From positions 1 to 64,000 of the forward strand of contig NZ_BMEY01000007.1 in NCBI RefSeq assembly GCF_014637405.1: 64,000 nucleotides of DNA, in the 5' to 3' direction. Position numbers and translations under genes: made by a program. This document shows, one piece after another, positions 53,681-62,770 of the stretch (within the stretch, counting starts at the first letter, position 1; each line of letters begins with the position of its first letter). The notes under the pieces were generated by a model. That model did no database searches and was not told where the DNA came from. It saw only the letters and a program-made list of their open reading frames with translations. Source of the DNA: Ornithinibacillus halotolerans. GTDB lineage: Bacteria; Bacillota; Bacilli; Bacillales; Amphibacillaceae.

Positions 53681-53710
53681 ATTGTATATAGTTGGGTTGG
53701 CGGATGTAAA
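53681..53710 (-). promoter_or_regulatory. Promoter of hit
   Basis: On the minus strand TTTACA (53710-53705) and TATACA (53688-53683) are 16 nt apart, or TACAAT (53686-53681) 18 nt apart. Confidence 0.5.
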
Positions 53711-53740
53711 GTTTTATGGTGGGGGAGGGTCGTTTTAAAT

Positions 53741-54220
53741 AACGCGAGAGGGGTTTATCACGGTAAGAAGATTATTATTTAAGTTAAGATACTACCGAGA
53801 GGGGTGCACTCATGGTAGAAAGTTTATTACTTGAGTTAAGATGCTACCGAGAGGAGCTCTCTCACGGAAGAAAGGTTATTACTTGAGTTAAGATACTACC
53901 GAGAGGAGTGCTCTCACGGAAGAAAGGTTATTACTTGAGTTAAGATACTACCGAGAGGAGTGCTCTCACGGAAGAAAGTTTATTACTTGAGCTAAGATAC
54001 TACCGAGAGAAGTGCTCTCACGGAAGAAAGTTTATTACTTAAGTTAAGACGCTACCGAGAGGAGTGCTCTCACAGAAGAAAGTTTATTACTTGAGTTAAA
54101 ATACTACCGAGAGACACGCTCTCACAGAAGAAAGTTTATTACTTAAGTTAAGATACTACCGAGAGAAGTGCTCTCACGGAAGTAAAAGTATTCCTTGCAT
54201 TAAAATCTACCGAGAAAAGC
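53741..54220. repeat. Tandem array, nine units of 52 bp
   Basis: Units begin CTACCGAGAG at 53792, 53844, 53896, 53948, 54000, 54052, 54104 and 54156 (exact 52-bp steps), preceded by a diverged unit from about 53741; the last is 51 bp and a partial copy follows. Each unit contains a hairpin, CCGAGAG-gagtg-CTCTCACGG, and a TTATTACTTGAGTTAAGATA segment. No ORF with a ribosome-binding site spans it. Same unit size as the array at 18701-19110. Confidence 0.9.
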
Positions 54221-54244
54221 CAACTTACCTTATTCCAGATCTCC

Positions 54245-54430
54245 AAATACACAAATAAAAACAGGCATCGCCCATAAGGACGAGCCTGCCTGTGTAGAGC
54301 CGAGGTTCATAAACTAATGTGGGGACTTGTATTTACCGTTACCTTGCTAATGCAATTTAACTGGTTCTACAAAAACCTTTTTGTTAGTATCCCTTGGCGT
54401 TGAGATGTCTTCTAACAAAAGGGTTTTATT
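54245..54430. ncRNA. Structured intergenic segment, candidate ncRNA
   Basis: Three stacked pairings: ACAGGCA/TGCCTGT (54260-54292, with an inner TCGCCC/GGACGA stem), TGTAGAGCC/GGTTCTACA (54293-54301 and 54363-54371), and a 16-bp stem AAAACCTTTTTGTTAG / CTAACAAAAGGGTTTT (54371-54426). Both ends look like terminators: TTTTTATTT on the minus strand at the left end, TTTTATTT on the plus strand at the right. GC content is above its surroundings. No RNA family recognised; strand unclear, and a plain pair of terminators is the alternative. Confidence 0.4.
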
Positions 54431-54635
54431 TCATTAGATTATCTTTCGTCAACACCCCATTTGTTTTTTAAACACATTTTTTAGTGAAGCATCTTCATTT
54501 TCCAATACTAACACCTCATTTGTGTTGAACAATTGGTTGTTGCCTTCCTCGACCCTACACTAGTATTTTGAACTGTTTTTTTAAATATATACACATTTTT
54601 TTAAGAAAATGTCGAAAATCGTATAAGAGTTTCTT
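54431..54635. other. Intergenic region upstream of ecsA, nothing recognised
   Basis: AT-rich sequence without a supported ORF. It contains GTGTTGAACAATTGG and TTGACG (minus strand, 54452-54447), which might be the -35 of a minus-strand transcript through the structured segment, but no good -10 pairs with it. Confidence 0.4.
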
Positions 54636-54664
54636 TTGGATTTTACACATATAAATGATAAAAT
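54636..54664 (+). promoter_or_regulatory. Sigma-A promoter of ecsAB
   Basis: TTGGAT (54636-54641), a 17-nt spacer and TAAAAT (54659-54664), 33 nt before ecsA. Confidence 0.65.
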
Positions 54665-54696
54665 TTTTAACAAGTGAATGATGAGGGGGGAAAGTA

Positions 54697-55440
54697 ATGG
54701 AACCTTTACTACAAATTAAAGATCTAGTTGGGGGCTACACCCATAAAAATGTTCTTCACGGTATTTCGTTTGAAGTAAATGCGAAGGAGATAGTAGGTCT
54801 AATTGGATTAAATGGTGCAGGTAAAAGTACAACCATTAAGCATGTTATTGGAATTATGCAGCCAAAAAAAGGATCTATTTCAATTAATGGGAAGACATTT
54901 AAAGAAAATCCGACCGAATATAGAAATCAATTAGCATATATTCCAGAAATGCCAATTCTATATGATGAGTTAACATTGTATGAACATCTTCGTTTAACAG
55001 CGATGGCATACAATATACCAGAGGACTTGTTTGAAAAGAGACTAAAAGTGCTACTAAAGGAATTTCGTTTAGAAAAGAAATTAAAGTGGTTTCCAGTTCA
55101 TTTTTCAAAAGGAATGCGTCAAAAAGTTATGATTATGTGTGCGTTTTTAATTGAGCCGCCGCTTTATATTGTGGACGAGCCTTTTGTTGGGTTAGATCCA
55201 CTTGGCATTCAATCCTACTTACAGTTAATGGATGAAATGAAGGAAAACGGATCGGGAATATTAATGTCAACACATATTCTGGCAACTGCAGAACGCTATT
55301 GTGATCGATTTGTTATTTTACATGATGGAGAAGTGCGAGCGTTAGGTACGTTAGAACAATTAAGAGAGCAGTTTGATATGCCAAAGGCGACGCTAGATGA
55401 CTTATATGTTCAATTAACAAAGGAAGATAGCCATGTTTAA
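54697..55440 (+). CDS. ecsA: ABC transporter ATPase EcsA
   Basis: A 247-aa ATPase. Walker A GLNGAGKST is at about 38-46, signature FSKGMRQKVM and Walker B LYIVDEPFVGLDPLG. In B. subtilis EcsAB affects protein secretion, regulated intramembrane proteolysis and competence, and exports peptides in other Firmicutes. GAGGGGGG precedes the ATG; it overlaps ecsB by 8 nt. Confidence 0.92.
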   Translation: MEPLLQIKDLVGGYTHKNVLHGISFEVNAKEIVGLIGLNGAGKSTTIKHVIGIMQPKKGSISINGKTFKENPTEYRNQLAYIPEMPILYDELTLYEHLRLTAMAYNIPEDLFEKRLKVLLKEFRLEKKLKWFPVHFSKGMRQKVMIMCAFLIEPPLYIVDEPFVGLDPLGIQSYLQLMDEMKENGSGILMSTHILATAERYCDRFVILHDGEVRALGTLEQLREQFDMPKATLDDLYVQLTKEDSHV

Positions 55441-56647
55441 TGCCCATGAATTTTTTATGAATCGATTTAATGCGCATTTAAAGGACATGAGTAGATATTT
55501 AAAATATATATTTAATGGCCATATTGCATTTGCAATGTTATTCTTCATAGCGGCACTTGCGTATTATTATCAAGAATTATTAAAGGTTCTGCCTGAAGAC
55601 TTTCCAACTACATGGCTCATGGGGATTGTTTTAGGATTAGTTGTCAGTTATAGTCCTGTAAGAACTTTATTAAAAGAGCCAGATGTAGTCTTTTTAATCC
55701 CGGCGGAACATAAAATGAAGGCATATTTTCGCAATGCTATTATTTATAGCTTTGTACTTCAATTGTATATTGTTGCCATTGTAACGGCTGCTTTTGGCCC
55801 ACTATATTTCGCCTCTTTTGAAGAAAGAACCGGAAGAACTTATTTATTAACGATATTGATTGTATTAATTTTTAAATTATGGAATCTAATAGCAAATTGG
55901 TGGATGCTAAAAGTAAGAGAGCAAAATATTCGATATATTGATCAAGTGGTTCGATTAGTATTTAATATTGCTGTATTCTACTTTTTAATAAGTGGAGAAA
56001 TGTTACTCGCAGGAATTACGACTATTTTCTTTATTATTATTTTTTTATACGACTTTAGCGTATCGCGTAAACAAGCCGGTCTGCACTGGGAATTGCTTCT
56101 AGAAAAAGATATCAGCCGGTTACAAGCCTTCTATCGATTTGCAAATATGTTTACCGATGTACCGCACTTGAAAAATCGAGTTAAACAGAGACATTGGCTA
56201 GTTGCTATCTTGGAAAAAAGAATTCCATTTGCCAATAGAAATACATATGATTACTTATATCGAATTACGTTTATTCGTGATGGGGATTATTTAAATATGT
56301 ATATCCGCCTAATTATTATTGGTGGATTGTTTATATATGTTATCCCTAATATATGGGTGAAATTAGCATTTGCTATTTTATTTATATATATGAGTAGTTT
56401 CCAAATGATGACGTTATATCAGCATCATCGTACGATTATGTGGTTGGATTTATATCCAGTAGAGATGAAAAATAGGGAAACTGCACTGTTAACTTGGCTT
56501 AAGCAATTAGCAATTGTTCAAACCATTATGTACGGTGTTGTGTTTGTAATAGCACAAGCTTATCTTGGTTTTGTAGTCATCTTATTTGGAGGAATTTTAT
56601 TTACGTATCTTTTTATTAATGGTTATGTAAAACGAAAAATAGCATAA
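55433..56647 (+). CDS. ecsB: ABC transporter permease EcsB
   Basis: A 404-aa membrane protein with about eight to ten helices, the permease partner of EcsA. Typical EcsB stretches: RYLKYIFNGHIAFAMLF near the start and HWLVAILEKRIPFANRNTYDYLYRITFIRDGDY in the central cytoplasmic loop. The third gene of the B. subtilis operon, ecsC, is missing; a palindromic repeat follows instead. Confidence 0.9.
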   Translation: MFNAHEFFMNRFNAHLKDMSRYLKYIFNGHIAFAMLFFIAALAYYYQELLKVLPEDFPTTWLMGIVLGLVVSYSPVRTLLKEPDVVFLIPAEHKMKAYFRNAIIYSFVLQLYIVAIVTAAFGPLYFASFEERTGRTYLLTILIVLIFKLWNLIANWWMLKVREQNIRYIDQVVRLVFNIAVFYFLISGEMLLAGITTIFFIIIFLYDFSVSRKQAGLHWELLLEKDISRLQAFYRFANMFTDVPHLKNRVKQRHWLVAILEKRIPFANRNTYDYLYRITFIRDGDYLNMYIRLIIIGGLFIYVIPNIWVKLAFAILFIYMSSFQMMTLYQHHRTIMWLDLYPVEMKNRETALLTWLKQLAIVQTIMYGVVFVIAQAYLGFVVILFGGILFTYLFINGYVKRKIA

Positions 56648-56649
56648 GT

Positions 56650-56951
56650 AAAAGAGGCTGGGAAAATAGCATTTTCTACATAGTAAAAACCGAACTATAC
56701 GATTTGGGTGCAACTAACCCGCTCCGGAAATATACTTCGCTTTCACTTCCAGTACCGGGGCGACATCTGCTCGAAAGTACCATCGCAGTGTCTACCTCGC
56801 CGCGGGCGGCTGGTGAGCCTCCTCGTGCTAACGCACTGCGGGGTCTCACCGAAGCCTTGCTTCCCGCAGGAGTCTACGTGTATTCCCGGAGCTAATGTAT
56901 CGTATTGTCCGGTTTTATAATTAGAAATTTAGTTTTATCCCAGCCTCTTTT
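56650..56951. repeat. GC-rich nested palindromic repeat element, about 300 bp
   Basis: Three nested arm pairs: AAAAGAGGCTGGGA (56650-56663) with its exact complement at 56938-56951; AAAACCGAACTATACGAT (from 56696) with ATCGTATTGTCCGGTTTT (from 56898), three mismatches; and GCTCCGGAAATA (56721-56732) with TATTCCCGGAGC (56881-56892), one mismatch. The core (CGCGGGCGGCTGGTGAGCC and following) is far richer in GC than the genome. It resembles dispersed intergenic elements I recall from Bacillaceae. The ORFs inside are by-products. It also separates convergent ecsB and its neighbour. Confidence 0.8.
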
Positions 56952-56970
56952 AAGCATTTTTTACAAGTTT

Positions 56971-57522
56971 TTATTTCCAATTAACAGCTAGCTGCTCATC
57001 TCGAATTTTGGCCATTAGTGCTTTATGATAAGGCATTAGATAACCATTTTCAGTTAGTAATAATCGGGTTCCATCGTTAAAATGAAATTCAAATTGATCA
57101 AATCCTTCACTTCTAATGACATCATAATAGTTAATGTATTCGATATCCTGCCATGTATAGGAAGAAATTTCTTTTCCAGTATCAGCTCTCATTTTAATTC
57201 CATCATCAGAAATAGCAGTGAATGGTCTAGTACCATGTATGAGCAAGATTACACCACCGATTATCAAAATAATACCTAATATAATTGAATATTTCTTTAG
57301 AACAGCAAAGTACATAAGGAAAAATGCGATTACTAAAAGAGCGCAGCCACTACCGTACAGGATATAGCTTAGCTTTGGTACCATTACAATCCAAGTCCCT
57401 GGTGTATGATATATGCTATTTCCAATAAAAGTAGGAATAAAGACAAGTGAAATTGGTGAAATAAGTAAAATACCTATCCCAATTGCCATAAAAAAGTGAC
57501 GTGCTTCATAATTCTTTAACAT
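56971..57522 (-). CDS. Membrane protein with C-terminal PH-like region
   Basis: A 183-aa protein: three to four helices in the first about 97 residues, then a cytoplasmic beta-rich part (DDGIKMRADTGKEISSYTWQDIEYINY ... GTRLLLTENGYLMPYHKAL) like bacterial PH-type domains. No named family recognised. AAAAGGAGAG precedes the ATG. It lies between ecsB and the yhaA-like gene; not part of the B. subtilis order as I remember it. Confidence 0.6.
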   Translation of the reverse strand: MLKNYEARHFFMAIGIGILLISPISLVFIPTFIGNSIYHTPGTWIVMVPKLSYILYGSGCALLVIAFFLMYFAVLKKYSIILGIILIIGGVILLIHGTRPFTAISDDGIKMRADTGKEISSYTWQDIEYINYYDVIRSEGFDQFEFHFNDGTRLLLTENGYLMPYHKALMAKIRDEQLAVNWK

Positions 57523-57608
57523 TTTTTACTCTCCTTTTTCTTATTCTCTGTATTTCAATACGGATAGAGAAAAGAAAAGTTTCGTAAAAATTGGGAAAAA
57601 TTATCAAA

Positions 57609-57635
57609 AAAGAGGCTAACATAAGTAGCCTCTTT
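57609..57635 (-). terminator. Terminator of the yhaA-like gene
   Basis: AAAGAGGCTA (57609-57618) / TAGCCTCTTT (57626-57635), 7-nt loop, T run on the minus strand. Confidence 0.85.
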
Positions 57636-57644
57636 ACCAGCATA

Positions 57645-58814
57645 TTATTTCTCCTGATAAGCAAAATACGCACTAATCAAAGTTTTTGCTGCAATTGACA
57701 TTGCGCGCTCATCAAAGTCAAAATGTGGGTGATGATGTGGATATGGATTACCTTCTTTTTGTGCCCCTGTAAAGAAGAATGCCCCTGGTCTCTCTTGTAA
57801 GTAATAAGCAAAATCTTCTCCGCCCATGCTAGGAATCACTTCAGCAGCTTGCTTGACTTCTGGTAGCTTACTAGCAACATCTAAAATAAGTGTCGCCTCT
57901 GATTCATGGTTGATTACAGGTGGATAACCTTTCTTATAGTCCAATGTATATGAACAATCATTAGCAGTACAAATACCACTAATAATTCTCTCTATTTCTT
58001 CAATTATTTGCTCTTGAATATCTGTGTTTAAATAACGAACCGTTCCTACTAATCTAGCAGTATCAGCAATAATATTAAAGGCATTGCCAGCTTCAAATAC
58101 TCCTACAGTAACTACTGCTGTTTCAAGTGGATCAATGCGTCGACTTACAATTTGCTGTAGTTGTGTAACAATTTGCGAACCGATAACGACAGCATCTTTT
58201 GTTTCATGAGGATAGGCTCCATGTCCACCTTGACCTTGAATTTTAATTTCAAATCGATCTGCACCAGCCATGAATACTCCTTTAGAAGTTTCTATCGTTC
58301 CAACTGGTGTTGTAGCCCATAAGTGATTACCAAATACCGCATCCACATTTTCTAGTACACCTGCTTCAATCATTGGTTTTGCACCACCTGGAGCATATTC
58401 CTCTGCATGTTGGTGAAGGAAAACAATAGTACCAGGTAATTTATCTTGATAGGATTTCATTACTTTTGCCAATCCTAATAGTGTTGCGGTATGTCCATCA
58501 TGACCACAGGCGTGCATGACACCGTCAATTTTTGATTTATAAGGTACATCTTTCTCATCTTGAATTGGTAGAGCGTCAAAGTCAGCACGTAATGCAATTG
58601 TCTTTCCAGGTTTTGCCCCTTCTAATGTAGCTACTACTCCATTACCTCCAACCCCAGTTTGATAAGGGATGTTTAATTCCTCATAAAAATTAGCTATGTA
58701 TTGTGCTGTTTTATATTCTTTAAAAGACAGTTCAGGATATTGATGTAAATATCTGCGTATTTCTACCATTTGTGGATATATTGATTCAATAGATTGATAT
58801 ATTTTTTCTAACAT
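57645..58814 (-). CDS. yhaA: M20D-family amidohydrolase YhaA
   Basis: A 389-aa metal-dependent amidohydrolase of the hippurate/IAA-amino-acid/N-acyl-amino-acid group. Motifs: HQYPELSFKEYKTA, MHACGHDGH (metal ligands), HQHAEEYAPGG and GGEDFAYY. It probably deacylates N-acyl amino acids in the cytoplasm. Position convergent with ecsB matches yhaA of B. subtilis. AAAGGAGG precedes the ATG. Confidence 0.87.
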   Translation of the reverse strand: MLEKIYQSIESIYPQMVEIRRYLHQYPELSFKEYKTAQYIANFYEELNIPYQTGVGGNGVVATLEGAKPGKTIALRADFDALPIQDEKDVPYKSKIDGVMHACGHDGHTATLLGLAKVMKSYQDKLPGTIVFLHQHAEEYAPGGAKPMIEAGVLENVDAVFGNHLWATTPVGTIETSKGVFMAGADRFEIKIQGQGGHGAYPHETKDAVVIGSQIVTQLQQIVSRRIDPLETAVVTVGVFEAGNAFNIIADTARLVGTVRYLNTDIQEQIIEEIERIISGICTANDCSYTLDYKKGYPPVINHESEATLILDVASKLPEVKQAAEVIPSMGGEDFAYYLQERPGAFFFTGAQKEGNPYPHHHPHFDFDERAMSIAAKTLISAYFAYQEK

Positions 58815-58939
58815 AGTAATAATACCTCCTTTTATCTTTCTATTATTATAGCACTTTAATTATGCATAAATGATATTATATTATTCAGAAATAAGGTATG
58901 ATAAGGTCAATAAGATATTGAATAAAAGGGGTATTTCAT

Positions 58940-59578
58940 ATGAAGAGACGCCATTTGGTGCTAACTAGTTTTATCTTAGTAATGTTAATCGTAATTAGTA
59001 TATGGATTGTTAAAATAATACGTGGACAAGTACCACTGATTGATAGTTGGACAAGAGCTTTAGTAGATACGTTTCCTGATACATACATCTATAGTTTTTT
59101 CCGAGTAATCACTAATTTAGGTTCTGAGTCTTTCATGTACCCATTTGTGGCAGTCGTCACGATCTTACTTGTTATTGGATTTCGTGATTGGTTACCGGGT
59201 GTAGTTTTTGGATTAGGTGTCTTTCTAACTCATAAAGCTAATAATTTAATAAAAGATCTTGTAGCTAGGGAACGACCATCGATTCTGGAAGAAGCAAATG
59301 CTGTTGGAGAAAGTTTTCCATCTGGACATGCGATGGTTCCAATTGTTTGTTATGGGCTTATATCTTACTTTCTAGCAAAGAAGATTAAATCAACTAGAAT
59401 TGTATTGGTTCTTCAAGTATTTTTTGCTTTACTCGTATGTCTCATTGGAATTAGTCGATATGTCATTAATGTTCATTACTTAACCGATATTATTGCTGGG
59501 TTTGTTTTTGGATTTATGTGCTTGCTAGCATTAATATTTGTATATGAATGGGTTCATAAATTAAGATCTCGGTCTTAA
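58940..59578 (+). CDS. PAP2-family phosphatase
   Basis: A 212-aa membrane phosphatase with about six helices. The three PAP2 signature motifs are KDLVARERPS (about 109-118), PSGHAM (about 132-137) and SRYVINVHYLTDI (about 173-185, nucleophilic-region His). Substrates in relatives include undecaprenyl pyrophosphate, phosphatidate and phosphatidylglycerophosphate. AAAAGGGG precedes the ATG. The lia module next door makes a cell-envelope role attractive, but that is inference. Confidence 0.87.
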   Translation: MKRRHLVLTSFILVMLIVISIWIVKIIRGQVPLIDSWTRALVDTFPDTYIYSFFRVITNLGSESFMYPFVAVVTILLVIGFRDWLPGVVFGLGVFLTHKANNLIKDLVARERPSILEEANAVGESFPSGHAMVPIVCYGLISYFLAKKIKSTRIVLVLQVFFALLVCLIGISRYVINVHYLTDIIAGFVFGFMCLLALIFVYEWVHKLRSRS

Positions 59579-59671
59579 GGCGGAGAGAAAAGCATTCTAG
59601 AGTTGGTTTTCCCTTCTTTCATTCATGACTACTATATAAGTAACAGGAAAGATAGAAGGGAGCACAGTCAG

Positions 59672-60928
59672 ATGGAAGCAACGGTGAAAGAAGAGAAGAT
59701 AAAAGTCCCTATTTTTCATAACCGCAACTTTGTATTGCTATTAGTTAGTGCATTATTTTCCTCACCAGGTTATTTTGTTTATTTAATTGGAGCCGAATGG
59801 TTAATGCTGAATATTACAGAAAATCGTTTTTATTTCGGAATGTTGTTTTTTATGGCAGCAATACCTAGACTCATATTGCTAATGGTGGGAGGGATAGTTG
59901 CTGACCGTTTAAATAAACGTACCATTCTATTTTGGTCCGATTTTTCTAGGGCATTATTAATAGGTGTATTAATTTTGCTAATTATAACTAATCAAATAGA
60001 GGTTTGGCATCTATTAGTATTATCAGGATTATTTGGGATTTCAGATGCGTTTAGTTATCCAGCAATGCAATCTCTCATACCTACTTTATTAGAAAAAGAT
60101 CAGCTACAAAGAGGGAATTCATTTATTCAGATGACTGCTCAAATAAGTCCGATTCTAGGTCCTGCACTAGGGGGAACATTAATTGCATTATTAGGTTTTG
60201 AAGGCGTATTCTCTGTTGCATTCATCATGTTACTCCTTGCATCGATCGCTGTTTTGTTTATTCGTTTGAAAAAAGAAAGTCAAGAAGAAAATAAAAAGAA
60301 ATCACCAATTTCTGACTTAAAAGAAGGTTTCCAGTACGCACGTAAGAAAGAATTAATTATTTCGGTTGTCATTATGGCATTCTTCTTAAACTTCTTTTTC
60401 TCTGGACCAATCGCCATTGGAATGCCAGTAATTGTAAAAGATATCTTCGATGGTAGTGCAGCACATCTAGCAACTGTTCAAACTGCTATGGGAATCGGTG
60501 CTTTGTTCGGAGCAATTTTACTCGCTAGTTGGAAATTGAAAAGTCCTGGTAAGACAGTCTTAATTGGGTTAAGTGGATTAGGTGTATCATTCAGTGTCAT
60601 GGGATTATCAGCAAATATTTGGATGATGGCTGGTCTAGTTGCATTAATGGCGGTATTAACTCAAATCGTTAATATTCCGTTGTTTACCATGCTACAACAG
60701 ACTACGGACAAACAGATGCTTGGCAGAATTATGAGTATGTTTATGACAGTTTCAACTGGATTAACACCTGTCTCCTATGTGGTTACTTCATCCTTAATTG
60801 CAGTTGGTATTGATATAAAATGGATCATATTTGTTAGCGGAATAGTTGTAACCCTTATAGCATTGTATAACTTTAGGAATAAGAAAATACTAGGATTTAA
60901 CATTTCGTATGGGAGCGATTCAGTATGA
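59672..60928 (+). CDS. MFS exporter of the lia operon
   Basis: A 418-aa major facilitator with 12 predicted helices, of the DHA3/EntS-like drug-efflux type (ADRLNKRTILFWSDFSRALL is motif A-like). ATG 59672 follows AAGGGAG by 8 nt; the upstream in-frame ATG at 59603 has no ribosome-binding site. Its stop overlaps the liaF start (ATGA), so it is translated together with liaFSR. Drug or lipid efflux under envelope-stress control is a reasonable guess. Confidence 0.83.
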   Translation: MEATVKEEKIKVPIFHNRNFVLLLVSALFSSPGYFVYLIGAEWLMLNITENRFYFGMLFFMAAIPRLILLMVGGIVADRLNKRTILFWSDFSRALLIGVLILLIITNQIEVWHLLVLSGLFGISDAFSYPAMQSLIPTLLEKDQLQRGNSFIQMTAQISPILGPALGGTLIALLGFEGVFSVAFIMLLLASIAVLFIRLKKESQEENKKKSPISDLKEGFQYARKKELIISVVIMAFFLNFFFSGPIAIGMPVIVKDIFDGSAAHLATVQTAMGIGALFGAILLASWKLKSPGKTVLIGLSGLGVSFSVMGLSANIWMMAGLVALMAVLTQIVNIPLFTMLQQTTDKQMLGRIMSMFMTVSTGLTPVSYVVTSSLIAVGIDIKWIIFVSGIVVTLIALYNFRNKKILGFNISYGSDSV

Positions 60929-61677
60929 GAAGAGGATTTTTTAGATATATCATCGCAGCAATATTAATTGCTTTTGGACTTATTTTAGTCTTAGAAAATA
61001 TTGGATTACTAGAATTTAATAGTAAGAATGCTTGGGGATATATTTATCCAACGTTCTTTGTATTATATGGTTTAAAATTAATGATCGATCGAATGAGAAA
61101 AATAGGTGGAAGTTGGACTTGGGGCTCATTTCTACTTATCTTTGGTACGTTGTTATTATTCGATCGCTTCGAAATAATTGAATTTGCATTTAGAGATGTT
61201 GTCAAACTATGGCCACTGTTAATTATATATATGGGGTTTATGTTTATTGGAAACTCGTCAAAACCAAAAGTGATTATTCATAGAAATGGTTCTGAATTTA
61301 GGAAGGACGAGAATAGTTCTTATTTTACTGTCGGCAATCATGAATATAATCAACCGAACTGGAAAGTTGAGCCAATGATGATTAAGACATTAGCTGGAGA
61401 TTTTTATTATGATTTCTCCAAAGCATATATTCCAGAGAAAGAGATCCCTGTAACAATAAGTTCATTAGCTGGTGATGTTCATATGCTTATTCCCGAAAAT
61501 TTAGACTTCAAAGTTACTGCTTCCGTGAAGGCGGGAGATATCGATATTATTGGCAATCAGGTGGACGGGATTAACCGGTCCTTAAGCTACCAAACGCCTA
61601 ACTATGATTCAGCGAAGAGAAAAATTAATTTTACATTGAAATTAAAGGCTGGATCGATTCGCATTGATTATGTCTAA
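60925..61677 (+). CDS. liaF: LiaF-type inhibitor of the envelope-stress system
   Basis: A 250-aa membrane protein: about four helices in the first 115 residues, then a cytoplasmic beta-helix-like domain (about 140-250) with the repeating LAGDFYYDFSKAYIP, LAGDVHMLIPEN and AGDIDIIGN pattern typical of LiaF. In B. subtilis LiaF keeps LiaRS silent until lipid II-targeting antibiotics act. It overlaps the MFS gene and lies 17 nt before liaS. liaI, liaH and liaG are absent. Confidence 0.88.
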   Translation: MRRGFFRYIIAAILIAFGLILVLENIGLLEFNSKNAWGYIYPTFFVLYGLKLMIDRMRKIGGSWTWGSFLLIFGTLLLFDRFEIIEFAFRDVVKLWPLLIIYMGFMFIGNSSKPKVIIHRNGSEFRKDENSSYFTVGNHEYNQPNWKVEPMMIKTLAGDFYYDFSKAYIPEKEIPVTISSLAGDVHMLIPENLDFKVTASVKAGDIDIIGNQVDGINRSLSYQTPNYDSAKRKINFTLKLKAGSIRIDYV

Positions 61678-61694
61678 AACAGGGGGAGAATACA

Positions 61695-62732
61695 ATGAAA
61701 CAACGCTTTTCAAGTATTCGTTATAGTTACATTATCTCACATTTTAATGGGGTGTTCTTAACGTTAGTCATCATCCTTGCGATCCTACTTTCTGTTTATG
61801 TTGTTGTGAGTCCAACCTGGCTTACCCCTGAAGCCATCTTTTTATTTATTGGCTTATATGCAGGGATTGCATTTATCGTTTCACTTTATGTTGGTTTTCG
61901 TTCAAGTGGAGATATGAAACAACGAATGGATTATTTATCCGTATTAATCACGCAATTTTCTAATGGAAACTATCAATCTAAGATTTATTTTAATGAAGGT
62001 GATGAACTAGCTAGAATTGGTAATGAATTAAATGAGCTAGGAGAAAAACTACAGAGCCAAGTAAAATCACTAAGACGACTTGCTGATGAAAAGGCAGAAT
62101 TAGCGAAGTCTGCACATAAATCAGCTGTTATTGAGGAGAGGCAGCGTATCGCAAGAGATTTACATGATGCAGTTAGCCAACAACTTTTTGCCTTAACGAT
62201 GATTACAGAGGCATCTATTAAACAATTAGATACAAATCCAACTTTAGCAAAAGAACAAATGATAGATGTTGCAAGTGCAGCTCATCAAGCGCAAGCAGAA
62301 ATGCGTGCTTTACTACTTCATTTAAGACCCGTACATTTATCTGGTGATCCGTTACCAAAAGGTATTAAAAAGCTTGTTGCAGAATTAAAACAAAAGTCAC
62401 AAATAAACTTCCAGGTAGATATAGATGATACATTGAAAGTAGCGGATACGATTGAAGAGCATGTATTTCGAATTATCCAGGAGTCTCTTTCCAATATTTT
62501 ACGGCATGCGAACGCAACAGAGGTAAAAATAGAATTACTAAAACGTGGGAAAGAACTCTTTACGCATATTGCAGATAATGGAAAGGGATTTGATTTATCT
62601 AATGATAATACGAAAAAAACATCGTATGGATTGAAAACGATGAAAGAAAGAAGTGAAGAATTAGGAGGAACCTTTACAATTAGGTCGAATAAAGATGAAG
62701 GGACATATATTGATATAAGGATTCCGTGTTGA
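61695..62732 (+). CDS. liaS: Sensor histidine kinase LiaS
   Basis: A 345-aa NarL-type (HPK7) kinase. Two helices (about 16-38 and 47-68) frame a very short extracellular loop, as in intramembrane-sensing kinases. A HAMP linker (about 70-120) follows, then the phospho-acceptor H157 in ERQRIARDLHDAVSQQLFAL and the ATPase domain with ADNGKGF and GLKTMKER. GGGGGAG precedes the ATG. Phosphorylates LiaR (downstream gene). Confidence 0.9.
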   Translation: MKQRFSSIRYSYIISHFNGVFLTLVIILAILLSVYVVVSPTWLTPEAIFLFIGLYAGIAFIVSLYVGFRSSGDMKQRMDYLSVLITQFSNGNYQSKIYFNEGDELARIGNELNELGEKLQSQVKSLRRLADEKAELAKSAHKSAVIEERQRIARDLHDAVSQQLFALTMITEASIKQLDTNPTLAKEQMIDVASAAHQAQAEMRALLLHLRPVHLSGDPLPKGIKKLVAELKQKSQINFQVDIDDTLKVADTIEEHVFRIIQESLSNILRHANATEVKIELLKRGKELFTHIADNGKGFDLSNDNTKKTSYGLKTMKERSEELGGTFTIRSNKDEGTYIDIRIPC

Positions 62733-62770
62733 ATAGAGAAATTTAATGAAGGGGAAAGGGAGGATGCAGA

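Noticed and set aside
56704-56920. Two plus-strand ORFs of 63-70 codons
   Set aside because: They lie wholly inside the GC-rich palindromic repeat, lack ribosome-binding sites and owe their openness to GC content.
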